Assembly (NCBI RefSeq): GCF_041431415.1
Contig: NZ_CP107845.1
Location: 7,378,001-7,442,000 of the forward strand
Origin: Streptomyces sp. NBC_00513
GTDB taxonomy: Bacteria > Actinomycetota > Actinomycetes > Streptomycetales > Streptomycetaceae
Direction of reading: 5' to 3'
DNA: 64,000 nucleotides
This document shows, piece by piece, positions 34,131 through 42,699 of this stretch (positions are counted from its first letter, which is position 1; each line of letters opens with the position of its first letter). The translations under genes were made by a program, and so were the position numbers. The notes under the pieces are model-generated. The model had not been told where the DNA came from. It saw only the letters and a program-made list of their open reading frames with translations, and ran no database searches.

Positions 34131-35093
34131 TCACATGGCGCCGGCCGAGGCGTGGGCCGGGGGAGGGGAGCCGCTGATCGAGGCCGCGGCGGGCGCGTGC
34201 GGGAGGTCGAGTTGGGCCTCCATGTCGTCGAGCGCGCTGCGCATCGCGGCGATCCGCAGACGCAGGCCATCGGCCGGCTCCGCCCCCGCGGCGTCGTCCG
34301 CGACCGGTGGGGGAGACGCGTCGGCCGTGTGCGCGGCGCTCTCCCGCAGGGCCTCGGCGGCCTCCATCTCGCGGGCCTCCTCAAGGGAGTTGAGGACGAC
34401 CCCGATCAGCACGTTGACGAGCACGAACGAGGCGAGCAGGACGTAGGAGGCGTAGTACAGGATGCTGAAGGGGGAGACGGCCAACCCGGCGTGCACGGCG
34501 TCGCCCAGACCCTCCAGGGTCATCAGGAGGAAGAGGGTCAGCCCGGCGCGGCCGAGGGAGCCGTAGTGCTGCGGGTCGTGCCCGGCGAAGCAGATCCAGC
34601 CGATCATCGCGTACACGTAGAGGATCAGCGCACCGACGAACAGGAAGCTGACGGTGCCGGGCAGACTGCGGCCCACGGCGACCAACAGGACGCGCAACTG
34701 CGGCATGAACCGTGCGGTGCGCAGTACGCGCGCCAGCCGCAGGAGCCTCAGCAGGGTGGTGTTCTCCCGCAGGAACGGCACGAAGGCGGAGGAGACGACC
34801 AGTAGGTCGAACACGTTCCAGGGATCCCGGAAGAAAGCTTTCGGTCGATCGGCGTGCGCACCCAGGCGGACCAGCATCTCCAGGGTGAACGCGATCACGC
34901 AGAATCGTTCGGCCAAGTGGAGTACGGGCCCGTAGTCGACGGAGAGGCCGCTGTACGTCTCGACGCCCAGCAGCGCGGCGTTGAGGAGGATCACCGCGAA
35001 CACGCCGATCGAGAACGGCGGCGCCTCGCACACCTCGCGGCACCGCGCGGCCAGTCTCCTGCGTCCCGCGTCCACCGCGGTGAGGTCGGTCAT
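34131..35093 (-). CDS. Voltage-gated-type ion channel (Ion_trans)
   Basis: 320 aa from ATG 35093, preceded by GAGGGAG. It is a six-TM single-domain cation channel of the NaChBac-like kind. The S4 sensor shows Arg at every third position (LLRLLRLARVLRTARFMPQL). The pore-loop filter is TLEGLGD, retaining the TLE of bacterial sodium channels but with different following residues. S6 contains FVLVNVLIGVVLNSL. A coiled-coil tail (EEAREMEAAEALRE and later) would assemble the tetramer. Selectivity is not predictable. Confidence 0.88.
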   Translation of the reverse strand: MTDLTAVDAGRRRLAARCREVCEAPPFSIGVFAVILLNAALLGVETYSGLSVDYGPVLHLAERFCVIAFTLEMLVRLGAHADRPKAFFRDPWNVFDLLVVSSAFVPFLRENTTLLRLLRLARVLRTARFMPQLRVLLVAVGRSLPGTVSFLFVGALILYVYAMIGWICFAGHDPQHYGSLGRAGLTLFLLMTLEGLGDAVHAGLAVSPFSILYYASYVLLASFVLVNVLIGVVLNSLEEAREMEAAEALRESAAHTADASPPPVADDAAGAEPADGLRLRIAAMRSALDDMEAQLDLPHAPAAASISGSPPPAHASAGAM

Positions 35094-35278
35094 CGTGCTC
35101 CCTCGTGCAATCCGGCGGCGCCCCGGCCGGCCACCGCGTCGCGTCGCGACGGACGCCGGGGCGATGATCATGTTCCGGCTCGTGTAACGCCGGCCGGCCT
35201 GAATCGAGACGCCTTGGGGCGGCACATCGCCCGATCGGGGAGCGCGAGCCGTGCCGTGGTCTTGACACCTCACATGTG

Positions 35279-35310
35279 TACTGGTGGTGCACACCACTGG
35301 TGCGTATCAT
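35279..35310 (+). promoter_or_regulatory. Promoter/operator of the TetR gene at 35316
   Basis: GTGGTG and CACCAC flank a 2-base spacer within 35285-35298, inside a tandem ACTGGTG. TATCAT at 35305-35310 is a good -10 only 5 bases before the ATG at 35316, implying a leaderless transcript repressed through the dyad. CACATGTG and TTGACA lie just upstream. Confidence 0.5.
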
Positions 35311-35315
35311 CGGTC

Positions 35316-35969
35316 ATGCCTCTGCCCCGATTCGAACGCCTGCCCGCCGAGCGCCGGGAAGCCATCCTGGGCGTGGCGCGCCACCACTTCGCCGAACACG
35401 GCACCGAAGGTGCGTCCTACAACAAGATCATCGAAGCCGCCGGCTTCTCGAAGACCGCGGCGTACCACTACTTCGACGGCCGCGAGGACCTGCTCGCCGC
35501 CGTGCTCGACGGGGTCCTCGCGCGACTGCTCGGCGCCCTCGGCCCCTGGCGACCGGCGTGCGACGAGGCCGAGTTCTGGTCGCGGCTCGACGTGGGCGCG
35601 GGCTCCCTCGCCGCCCATCTCGCCAACCACCCGGACGACCTGGTCCTCGCCGACGCCGCCATCGGCCCCGCCCACGAGGGGCCGTGGACCGCCTGGTTCG
35701 AGGCGCTGGTGACGAACGGTCAGCAGTTGGGTGTCATCCGCACCGACGTGGACCGGAGCCTGCTGGTGGCGGTCACGTCCGCGGTCGTCCGGGCCGCCGA
35801 CGCGTGGGCCCTCGCGCGCATGAGGTCCGACTCCGCCGGCCCGCCGGACGGGACGACCGACGCGGCGACGGAAGGCGACACGGGCGCGCCGTTGTGGAGC
35901 CTGCTGCGCGGTCTGTGGAGCGCGACCGCGGGCACCACCGACGGGAGGAACGCCACCGATGCGCACTGA
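35316..35969 (+). CDS. TetR/AcrR family transcriptional regulator
   Basis: 217 aa from ATG 35316. HTH about residues 12-55 (TEGASYNKIIEAAGFSKTAA, then YHYF). It is followed without a gap by two damaged genes (35959 and 36373), so it heads an operon whose targets appear decayed. The promoter region holds a dyad overlapping the -10. Confidence 0.92.
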   Translation: MPLPRFERLPAERREAILGVARHHFAEHGTEGASYNKIIEAAGFSKTAAYHYFDGREDLLAAVLDGVLARLLGALGPWRPACDEAEFWSRLDVGAGSLAAHLANHPDDLVLADAAIGPAHEGPWTAWFEALVTNGQQLGVIRTDVDRSLLVAVTSAVVRAADAWALARMRSDSAGPPDGTTDAATEGDTGAPLWSLLRGLWSATAGTTDGRNATDAH

Positions 35970-36380
35970 CCTGACGATCGCCTGGGAGATACCCGCCACC
36001 CCGCCCGGCCTCGCCGGACGCCTGGAGCGGTTCACGGGGCCGGGGAAGTCCCGCTCCGAATCGATCGTGGAAGCCGGTTGTTCGTCGCCGCGCATCTGGC
36101 CCACCTCGCGGCCGTGGGTCTCTTCGTCCTGTCCGGCGACGGAGCCTGGACCCTGGCCAACAGCGCGCTGTTGCTCGGCGGTGCGGCCACCGTGGAGTTC
36201 ACACCCCTGCACCTCAAGCGCCCCGTCGCGATGGCCGTGTTGACGGCCGCCGTCCTGATCAACCTCTTCTGGCTCCCGGCGCCGGCGGAACTCGCCTGGT
36301 TCGCACCGCTGTTCTTTCTGAAACTGCTGGTCTGCCATCTCGTACCCGAGGCGCCTCTGGAGCGGAGGCGGGGTGTCTGA
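35959..36380 (+). pseudogene. Small membrane protein gene with a one-base frameshift
   Basis: The reading frame from ATG 35959 (overlapping the TetR stop) has strong coding bias to about 36070 (IAWEIPATPPGLAGRLERF). Bias then moves to another frame, which encodes LFVAAHLAHLAAVGLFVLSG and further TM helices to the stop at 36380. Restoring one base in GG-TTG around 36076-36078 joins the two into about 140 residues with three to four TM helices. Alternatively the second part is a separate 100-aa protein from TTG 36078. A sequencing error cannot be excluded. Function unknown; a DoxX-like or DUF-type membrane protein is possible. Confidence 0.6.
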
Positions 36381-36843
36381 CGCCGCCCGCCCCTGGCGGA
36401 TCGACACGACCCCGGACCCGGTCGCCTGCGCCCGCACCCTGGCGGCCGCCTTCGCCCGGGAACCGGCCGTGTCGTGGATCTGCGGGCACTCGCAGGCCGT
36501 ACGGACCCACTGGTTCGAGACCACCCTGCGGACCCACGCCACGCTCGACGGCGCCCGCCGGCATACCCTCGTCGACCCGGACGGCGCCGCGGTCGCCGCC
36601 GCCGTCCTCACCCCGCCCCGGGCCACTCCCACCGTCGGCGCCCGCGCGCTCTGGGTCGCCCGCACCGGCGTCCGCCCTCCTGGACCACGTCCTCACGACC
36701 ACCCACGCTCCCGCGGGCTTCTTCCTCACCACTGCCGACCCGGCGAACGTCCCCTTCCACCGCCGTTTCGGCTTCACCGTGCCGCGGCGCACCTCCCTGG
36801 GCCCCCTGGAGATCACGGCGATGACCCGAACCGTCGCCGCCTG
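36373..36843 (+). pseudogene. GNAT acetyltransferase remnant with internal deletion
   Basis: The start (GTG 36373, overlapping the previous stop) encodes a GNAT N-terminal half ending ARALWVARTGV. At about 36671-36680 the frame shifts and the text resumes as ALLDHVLTTTHAPAGFFLTT and RRFGFTVPRRTSLGPLEITA, the usual C-terminal GNAT strands, ending at TGA 36841-36843. The central acetyl-CoA motif (R/Q-x-x-G-x-G/A) that should lie between them is missing, so roughly 40 codons were lost together with the frame. The product cannot bind acetyl-CoA normally. Confidence 0.75.
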
Positions 36844-36985
36844 AGGAACGTCCTCACGCGGGCCCGCCGCGGCCGCCACCGCCCGGCGCGCCGCTGAGGA
36901 ATGGTGCATCGCGTAGGAGTCGTACGGGTTTGGCCCGGCGGTATGGGGTGAGACGAGAGGGCACCCCAGGAGAAAGGGAAGCGCA

Positions 36986-37078
36986 ATGAGTGTGGTGGCT
37001 CTTCTTGTCGCACCGATGATCCTTGCCGCCGTCCTGACCTACCAGGGCGGCAGTCGGGCCCGGCACCGGGCCCGCTGA
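36986..37078 (+). CDS. Small hydrophobic protein (30 aa)
   Basis: ATG 36986 with AAGGGAA eight bases upstream encodes 30 residues: a single hydrophobic segment (MSVVALLVAPMILAAVL) and a basic tail (SRARHRAR). It resembles single-TM microproteins. The gap between a pseudogene and a leftward gene otherwise holds nothing. Recognition rests on the ribosome site and hydropathy only. Confidence 0.45.
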   Translation: MSVVALLVAPMILAAVLTYQGGSRARHRAR

Positions 37079-37151
37079 GTTCACCGGGCCGGCGCCGCCC
37101 CTCGCGCGGACCGCCCGATGCCCCATCGGTTCACCGCCGGCGCGTGAGGCC

Positions 37152-37649
37152 TCAGGCCCTCGCGCGGCCGGCGGTGAACACCTTGGCCGACGCGGTCAGG
37201 CGCAGGCCTTCCAACGTGTCGATCTGTTCCTGGGCCCGGTCCAGCAGCCCCTGCAGTCGGTCCTCGTCGAGTCCGGGCTGTCCCGGCGCCACCACGAGGA
37301 GCGTCGCCCACAGACAGGCCTTGCCCTCGGCGCCCAGCCTCAACGCCTCCACCTCGACGAGCCTGCTCAGGCCCGAGCGCCGCACCAGGCGCCCGTTGAG
37401 CTTCAGCCGCGCGGCCCGCTCCCCGGCCCAGCCCGCGAGAACCTTGTGACGGCGGGGTGCGTGACCGAGCGCGTGCATGATGGCCAGGAGGTCATGCCGG
37501 TCCTGGGCGATCTCGTTCGCGAGCCGCGCCAGCTCCGGCCCGCGGGGTGAGCGCCGATGCGCGCGGGCGATGCGTCGGGCGAGCCCGACGCCGGCCGTGG
37601 AGCCCGCCAGGTGGTCGTTGAGGTAGATCCCGAGCATCTGCCCGTGCAT
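37152..37649 (-). CDS. Helical protein of unknown function
   Basis: 165 aa from ATG 37649, with AAGGAG at good distance. Predominantly alpha-helical and Arg/Leu-rich, suggesting a four-helix, ferritin-like bundle (MLGIYLNDHLAGSTAGVGLA, LANEIAQDRHDLLAIMHALG, LQGLLDRAQEQIDTLEGLR). I recall similar small proteins as conserved in Streptomyces but know no function. No obvious metal-ligand constellation. Confidence 0.7.
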   Translation of the reverse strand: MHGQMLGIYLNDHLAGSTAGVGLARRIARAHRRSPRGPELARLANEIAQDRHDLLAIMHALGHAPRRHKVLAGWAGERAARLKLNGRLVRRSGLSRLVEVEALRLGAEGKACLWATLLVVAPGQPGLDEDRLQGLLDRAQEQIDTLEGLRLTASAKVFTAGRARA

Positions 37650-37812
37650 GCGTGGTGCTCCTTCGGTCCGGGAACGGCCACGGCGATGCATGCCCACTCG
37701 GCGGTCCCCGCAGCGCGGTACTGCGCCACCCGGTGCCGCTTCCACTCGAACGGCGGTCCGGTCGGAGCGCCGACCGGACCACCTCACGTACCGACGTGTG
37801 ACACCAACGGGC

Positions 37813-38328
37813 CTACTTCCCCAGTTCACGCAGGGCCGCGGCCGCAGTGGCGCGCTCCGGGCCACCCTCGGCCGTGTGGCGCTGCCGCCAGTACGGATTG
37901 TCGTGCGGCAGCTTGCCGGAGACCCGCCCGTACATCCCGAACGTCATGATCAGAAGTCCCATGAGGAAGCTGAACACGACGTTGGTCATGCCGAAGCCGA
38001 GCACGTTGGCCGGCCTGCCGAGCACGAACAGGTGGGCGAAGCCGCTCAGCACGAACAGGCCGCCGACGATCATGTTCAGCATCGAGGCGAAGTTTCCCCC
38101 GATGAGGGCGCCCACGACCAGTGCCAGCCCCACGGCCAGCGAGATCGCGCTGAGCGTGGTGTTCGTCGTCATGCCGGCGATCCGGCCGCCCGAGGTGTCG
38201 AACGGACTCAGCGCGTCCGCGAAACCGAGGGCGCTGAAGGCCAGCAGGATCAGACCACAGACGAGCGCGCCGTAGCGGTAGACCCCGGCGAGCTTGTGAT
38301 CCACGGGTAGTTCGTCCTTGAGCTGCAT
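37813..38328 (-). CDS. DUF4383 membrane protein
   Basis: 171 aa from ATG 38328, preceded by GAGGAA. Four TM helices (about residues 18-38, 62-82, 85-105, 118-140), with the DUF4383 pattern GGLFVLSGFAHLFVLGRP and NVLGFGMTNVVFSFL. The cytoplasmic tail is charged (HDNPYWRQRH). Such proteins are frequent in actinobacterial stress regulons; no activity known. Confidence 0.85.
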   Translation of the reverse strand: MQLKDELPVDHKLAGVYRYGALVCGLILLAFSALGFADALSPFDTSGGRIAGMTTNTTLSAISLAVGLALVVGALIGGNFASMLNMIVGGLFVLSGFAHLFVLGRPANVLGFGMTNVVFSFLMGLLIMTFGMYGRVSGKLPHDNPYWRQRHTAEGGPERATAAAALRELGK

Positions 38329-38541
38329 GGTTCCTCGCCTCTGACGTACGGGGAGCGGTACGGGGGAGATGGGGACGATCGGCGGTGATCCGAAGCGTCC
38401 GTGCCTCAGCCTGGACCCCATGCGACCCGATGTCCACTTGCATCGATTTTGCCTCGGTTTGTCCAATCGGGCGTGCCGATGGACCGCACCGGCGCCGGGC
38501 CGTGCGGGCCCACCGAGAGCCGGGTGACCGGCGGGGGTGAG

Positions 38542-38721
38542 TCAGAATCCGGCGATGCGGGCGGCGAAGAAGGCCGCGAAGAGCACCGCCCCGAAGGCGA
38601 TGAGGGCCAACAGCACCCGCGGGTGCTCGAAGATGCCGCCGTCGGCCCGTTCCTGGTGGGCCTCGGCGATGGAACCTTCACCGGGAGGGGTCTCTCCCGG
38701 CGGGACGCGTCGATCGGACAT
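38542..38721 (-). CDS. Small single-TM protein, possibly DUF6480-like
   Basis: 59 aa from ATG 38721, with GGGAG upstream. The N-terminal half is Pro/Gly/Glu-rich (PPGETPPGEGS) and the C-terminal half is one TM helix (VLLALIAFGAVLFAAFFAA). The Pro-Gly-Glu-Thr-Pro-Pro motif plus a single helix is how I remember DUF6480, but this is uncertain. No function. Confidence 0.65.
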   Translation of the reverse strand: MSDRRVPPGETPPGEGSIAEAHQERADGGIFEHPRVLLALIAFGAVLFAAFFAARIAGF

Positions 38722-38868
38722 GGCGTCTCCCTGTCCAGGCGAGGACGGACCGGTGACTGGGGCCCCGGCTGTCGTCCCTGTCTCCACCATGGACGCCGGG
38801 GCGCCGTCCCGCACACCGCGTCGATCGTGCAGCGGTTGAACCGATCGGCGGCCCGGCAATGACGGGGT

Positions 38869-38908
38869 GAAAACAGTCCGGCCCCTCGACGCGAACGTCG
38901 AGGGCCGG
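38869..38908 (-). terminator. Rho-independent terminator for the tRNA gene
   Basis: CCTCGACG and CGTCGAGG flank a CGAA loop, extended by flanking GC pairs to 13-14 bp with one bulge. On the tRNA strand the stem is followed by ACTGTTTTC. It lies about 9 bases past the mature tRNA 3' end. Confidence 0.88.
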
Positions 38909-38916
38909 GCCTTTCG

Positions 38917-38990
38917 TAGCGGGGACAGGATTTGAACCTGCGACCTCTGGGTTATGAGCCCAGCGAGCTACCGAGCTGCTCCACCCCGCG
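38917..38990 (-). tRNA. tRNA-fMet (CAT), initiator
   Basis: 74 bases without encoded CCA. The anticodon arm CTGGGCTCATAACCCAG gives CAU and the three consecutive G-C pairs next to the loop that mark initiator tRNA. The first acceptor position is unpaired (C1 opposite U72), also an initiator feature. D arm AGCAGCTCGGTAGCT and T arm GCAGGTTCAAATCCTGT are standard. The reading is leftward. A -10 like TACAGT (39008-39003) sits just upstream. Confidence 0.96.
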
Positions 38991-39008
38991 TCGGTGAACC
39001 CCACTGTA

Positions 39009-39580
39009 CGCGACGCCCGGCCCGTCCCTCGCCACGGTGTGCACCGCAGCCGACGGGACGACGGCCGGGGCCGGTGTGTTCCCGGGTGCCGGGTGGGGCG
39101 TAGGTGAAGGCGGACGGAGTGCCGCCGTCCCGTCCGTGCCCGGGGGCCGCTGGTTCGGGCAGTGGCCGCCGGGGGCTTGGCCGAGCTCCGGTGGGGGAAG
39201 ACCCGGAGCCCGGCGCCGCGGGCGACGGGACGGCGGCATCGTGCCGGTCGGCGGGCGCGCGGCCGGGGGGACGGGCACGCGCGCCTGCCGATCTCGACGG
39301 GTTGCCGCACCACTCGAGCGGCAACCCGCCGCACGACGCGTATGACCCGACCCGCGTGAGGTAAACCCGTTCCTGGGCAAACCCGTTCTCCCGCCCTCCA
39401 CTTGACGGCCGGAGCGGTAGGGGTCGACCGTGCGGCGCCCGCCACACGGGACGGTGCGTCAATCCGGCCGGCCCGCACCGGTCCCACGGACGGGCAGTAT
39501 GTCGGGCGGGGGTCCGCCATGGAGTCCCACGGGGCAGACTCGGACCACACGACCGTGTCGAAGGGCGATGGGACGGCCAG
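39009..39580. other. 570-base gap with nested inverted repeats
   Basis: No gene supported; the open frames here lack ribosome sites and family features. GCCGCCGTCCCGTC (39121-39134) has its exact complement at 39234-39247, and within that loop GCTCCGG (39185-39191) pairs with CCGGAGC (39203-39209). This could be a structured RNA or only GC-rich coincidence. Confidence 0.4.
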
Positions 39581-39886
39581 TTGAGTGACACCACCCACGA
39601 GGGCGAGAGCGGTCCCGCCGGACTGCCGTGCGTACTGTCCGAGGACGTCGCCCGGTTCATGATCGACCCGAGTCTGCCCCCGTGGGCCATGGGGTCGATC
39701 ATCGCGGCCATGGTCGGCATCGGGGACACCCGCGGGCTCGTACCGGGCAGCACGACAGCCGAGGAGTGGCCGGAGTGTCGGCTGTTGCCGCTGGGCGAGG
39801 ACGGGACGCTGGGCATCGTCGAGTACGTCATCGCCGAGGACGCGGAACCGCCGCAGGTGATCGTCACCCGGATCCTGCTGTACTGA
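39581..39886 (+). CDS. Hypothetical small protein
   Basis: 101 aa from TTG 39581, the only available start in frame that matches coding bias; the ribosome site is weak. Not recognised. Acidic, with a hydrophobic patch (FMIDPSLPPWAMGSIIAAM) and a beta-rich end (GIVEYVIAEDAEPPQVIVTR). No TM helix or motif. Confidence 0.55.
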   Translation: MSDTTHEGESGPAGLPCVLSEDVARFMIDPSLPPWAMGSIIAAMVGIGDTRGLVPGSTTAEEWPECRLLPLGEDGTLGIVEYVIAEDAEPPQVIVTRILLY

Positions 39887-40169
39887 CCGGACGGCCCGCA
39901 CGGATCGGACGTACCGCGTCGCGCGGGTTCGGGCCGGGTCGCGCACGACGCCCTCCAGGCCGGGCCGCGTTGACAGCCGACCGGGTGGCGTGCGACAAAG
40001 ATCCCTGGTCGTGGACCCGGCAGACGCTCCGTCGCGCACCGCGCGACACGCCGTGCGCGCCCTGTCCGCCCGTGCTGACAGAACGCCCGCGATCCATTGT
40101 GCCGACAGGCCCGGACACGGGAATAGTTACCCCGACCGACTTCACCGCATCACCGAACGGACGTCTGAC

Positions 40170-40715
40170 TTGACGATCATTCCTGGCTCGCGCGTCCCCG
40201 GTAGAACCTGGACGATCCGCCTCACCGGCCACGCCGACCACACCGTCACCCTCACGTGCAGTACCCCCACCTGCCGCATGCCTCCCCGGTCCCGGGACAC
40301 CAACGCCATGCGCCGCTTCGCCTCCGAGCACGCCCGGGCGCACGCCCGGTCGGTCACCGTCCAGCCGCAGGCGGACTGCGCCTGTCGCGCGGCCGAGTGC
40401 TCGCTCCACGAGGACACCCGGGCGAGCTGTTTCGGCGCCCCCATGCTGTTGCTCGTCCACAACCCGGCCATCGGTCAGGTCTGGACGCTGGCCGAGATCT
40501 GCCAGGCCTGCGCACCCCTCATCTCCCATGTCGCCGTACTGGGGCGGGCCGAGCGCCCCCTCACCGCGGCGGCCGCCCCCGCGACCGCTCCGCCCGGCCC
40601 CGCGCCGGCCCGGCCCGTCGTGCCGGGGGGATTCTCCAACCCGGAACCGGCACCCGAATCGACCGTGAAGCGCCGCCGCCCCCGCTACGGCGGCCCCACC
40701 CGACTCCCGCGCTGA
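40170..40715 (+). CDS. Cys-rich hypothetical protein
   Basis: 181 aa from TTG 40170 (the longer frame upstream is not coding-like). It begins with a beta-rich domain (PGRTWTIRLTGHADHTVTL) and has four Cys clusters (CSTPTC, CACRAAEC, C in SCFGAP, ICQAC), suggesting a zinc site or disulfides. The second half is a disordered Ala/Pro tail ending in a basic RRRPRYGG segment. I remember similar Streptomyces proteins but no function. Start uncertain. Confidence 0.6.
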   Translation: MTIIPGSRVPGRTWTIRLTGHADHTVTLTCSTPTCRMPPRSRDTNAMRRFASEHARAHARSVTVQPQADCACRAAECSLHEDTRASCFGAPMLLLVHNPAIGQVWTLAEICQACAPLISHVAVLGRAERPLTAAAAPATAPPGPAPARPVVPGGFSNPEPAPESTVKRRRPRYGGPTRLPR

Positions 40716-40877
40716 CCCACGGCCCGGCGGGTGCCACCCGCCCGGGAGAGCCGGGAGAGGGAGCAGGCGCGTCTCGACCGGACGACACCGCGGCGGCGGA
40801 CACCGACCGACGGCGCCGGCGATCCGACCGGCGCCCGCGGAACGCATGACTCGGCCCCGCCGGGTAACACGGCGTCC

Positions 40878-42647
40878 ATGAGGAACGAACGCGGCGATGC
40901 CGCCAGACGCGGCGGCATCCTGCTGCTTCTCCCCGTACAAGTCGCCCTGATGACGGGCTTGGGCCTGCTCATCACCGTTCCCCTGGCAGGCCGGTGGCCG
41001 CTGTCGGCGGAGGACGGGGTCAACCGCGCCTTCGCCGCGCATCGCGGTGAAGGCGCCACGGAGCTCTCTGAGTGGCTCTCCCTGCTGGCCAGTACCCGGA
41101 GCGTGATCGGTCTGAGCCTCCTCTGCGTCGCGGCACTGCTGTTGCTGCCCCGTGTGGCGTGGCGCAGGGAAGCGGCGTTCCTGGCCCTGTCCGTCGCGGC
41201 GCAATCGGCCGTCTTCCTCCTCGTCACGCTCGTCGTCGAGCGCTCCCGCCCCGACGTGCCCCATCTGGATCCGGCTCCGCCGACGTCGAGCTTCCCCTCG
41301 GGCCACGTCGGGGCCGCCACCGCGCTGTTCGGAGCACTGGCCACGATCGCGGCCACCCGGCTGCACGGCGTCCGACGCGTTCTCGCGGTCGGCGCACTGG
41401 CTCTGATCCCCGTCGCCGTGGCCCTTTCCCGGCTCTACCGGGGAATGCACCATCCCTCCGACGTACTGGGCGGCCTGCTCAACGGCGCCTGCACGCTGTT
41501 CGTCGTGGGATACGCGCTGCTCCTCCCCGCCCGATCCCGACGGGACCACGCTTCCCGCTCCGGCACGACCCGCGATGCCGCACTCCCCGCGACCCGCACC
41601 CCGGCCGATGCCGACGCCGACACCAATGCCGGCGACGACCCCGAGGGCCTCAGGGCGGGTCGGGTCGTGGTGGTCCGCCATCCCCATTCCTGCGACGACG
41701 AGTTGGCCGAGCGGGTGCGCTCCGTCCTGAGTCACCGGGGCCACCCCGATCAGGTGTGGACGGAGACTTCGGCCGACGACCCCAGCGGAGGGCTCGCCGC
41801 GCGGATCGGCGACACCGGGACGACCCTGGTCGTCGCCTGTGGCGGCGACGGCACCGTACGCGCCTGCGCCGAGGTGCTCGCCGGTACGGACATCGCGTTG
41901 GCCGTCGTCCCCTGTGGAACCGGCAACCTCCTCGCCCGCAACCTGCGGCTCCCCGCTGATCCGGCGACGGCACTGGACGCCGCCCTGTCCGGGAGGACCA
42001 CCCGCATCGACATGGGCAGGCTGAGCGGCGACCGGCTCGAACCCGCCCGCTTCACGGTGATGGCAGGCGCCGGCCTGGACGCGGCCATGGTCCGGGACGC
42101 CTCGGACCGGCTCAAGGAGCGGGTGGGCTGGGCCGCGTACGTGGTGTCGGCCTTCGGCCACCTCCGCGACCCCAGGATGCGGCTCTCGATCCGGCTCGAC
42201 GACGGCGCCGAGCTGGAGCGACGGGCCCGCATGGTCGTCATCGGCAACGTCGGAACCCTTCAGGGCGGGCTGCCGCTCCTGCCGGACGCCCGCCCCGACA
42301 GCGGTCGCCTGGACATGGTGCTGCTCGACCCGCGCGGAGCCGCCGGATGGCTCGTCGCGGCGGGACACGTCATGTCCCGCGCCCTGCCCGGCCGGGCATC
42401 CTCCGCGACCCGCACACCCGCCGGCGCCGTGGCCGGCGGCGCACTGGAGTACTTCAACGCCGCGCGGATCGACATCCGTTTCAGCAGGCCGCAACCGCGC
42501 GAGCTCGACGGCGACGCGGTCGCCTCTGGTGCCCGCCTGACCGCCGAGGTCGAACCGGGTGCGCTGCGGCTGTGCCTGCCGACACCGCGACCGCGCGTCG
42601 CCTCCGTGAGCGTCGCGGAAGGCGGCGCCGTCACCACGGCCGGCTGA
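40878..42647 (+). CDS. PAP2 phosphatase - diacylglycerol kinase fusion
   Basis: 589 aa from ATG 40878. Residues about 15-215 form a membrane PAP2 lipid phosphatase: VVERSRPD near 119-126, FPSGHVGA near 139-146, and SRLYRGMHHPSDV near 184-196 give the three phosphatase signatures. A linker of about 40 residues follows. From about 240 it is a DAGK-type lipid kinase: VVACGGDGTV near 320 and VPCGTGNLLARNL near 350. One protein could thus dephosphorylate and phosphorylate lipids. It is followed 52 bases later by a YihY gene and then a second PAP2 gene, forming a lipid-metabolism operon. Confidence 0.9.
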   Translation: MRNERGDAARRGGILLLLPVQVALMTGLGLLITVPLAGRWPLSAEDGVNRAFAAHRGEGATELSEWLSLLASTRSVIGLSLLCVAALLLLPRVAWRREAAFLALSVAAQSAVFLLVTLVVERSRPDVPHLDPAPPTSSFPSGHVGAATALFGALATIAATRLHGVRRVLAVGALALIPVAVALSRLYRGMHHPSDVLGGLLNGACTLFVVGYALLLPARSRRDHASRSGTTRDAALPATRTPADADADTNAGDDPEGLRAGRVVVVRHPHSCDDELAERVRSVLSHRGHPDQVWTETSADDPSGGLAARIGDTGTTLVVACGGDGTVRACAEVLAGTDIALAVVPCGTGNLLARNLRLPADPATALDAALSGRTTRIDMGRLSGDRLEPARFTVMAGAGLDAAMVRDASDRLKERVGWAAYVVSAFGHLRDPRMRLSIRLDDGAELERRARMVVIGNVGTLQGGLPLLPDARPDSGRLDMVLLDPRGAAGWLVAAGHVMSRALPGRASSATRTPAGAVAGGALEYFNAARIDIRFSRPQPRELDGDAVASGARLTAEVEPGALRLCLPTPRPRVASVSVAEGGAVTTAG

Positions 42648-42699
42648 GCATGCGCGCGAAACGAAGACCTACGGATCTGCAACGGGGGGTTGGGACAGC

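Noticed and set aside
36373..36897. A full 174-aa GNAT gene in a single frame
   Set aside because: After about residue 100 the single-frame translation loses all GNAT character, while another frame supplies the true C-terminus.
38917..38990. tRNA as an integration site of a genomic island
   Set aside because: No integrase gene or duplicated tRNA end was seen on either side within the window.
39864..42494. 876-aa leftward open frame over the PAP2-DAGK gene
   Set aside because: No motif and typical shadow composition; the plus strand encodes complete lipid phosphatase and kinase signatures.
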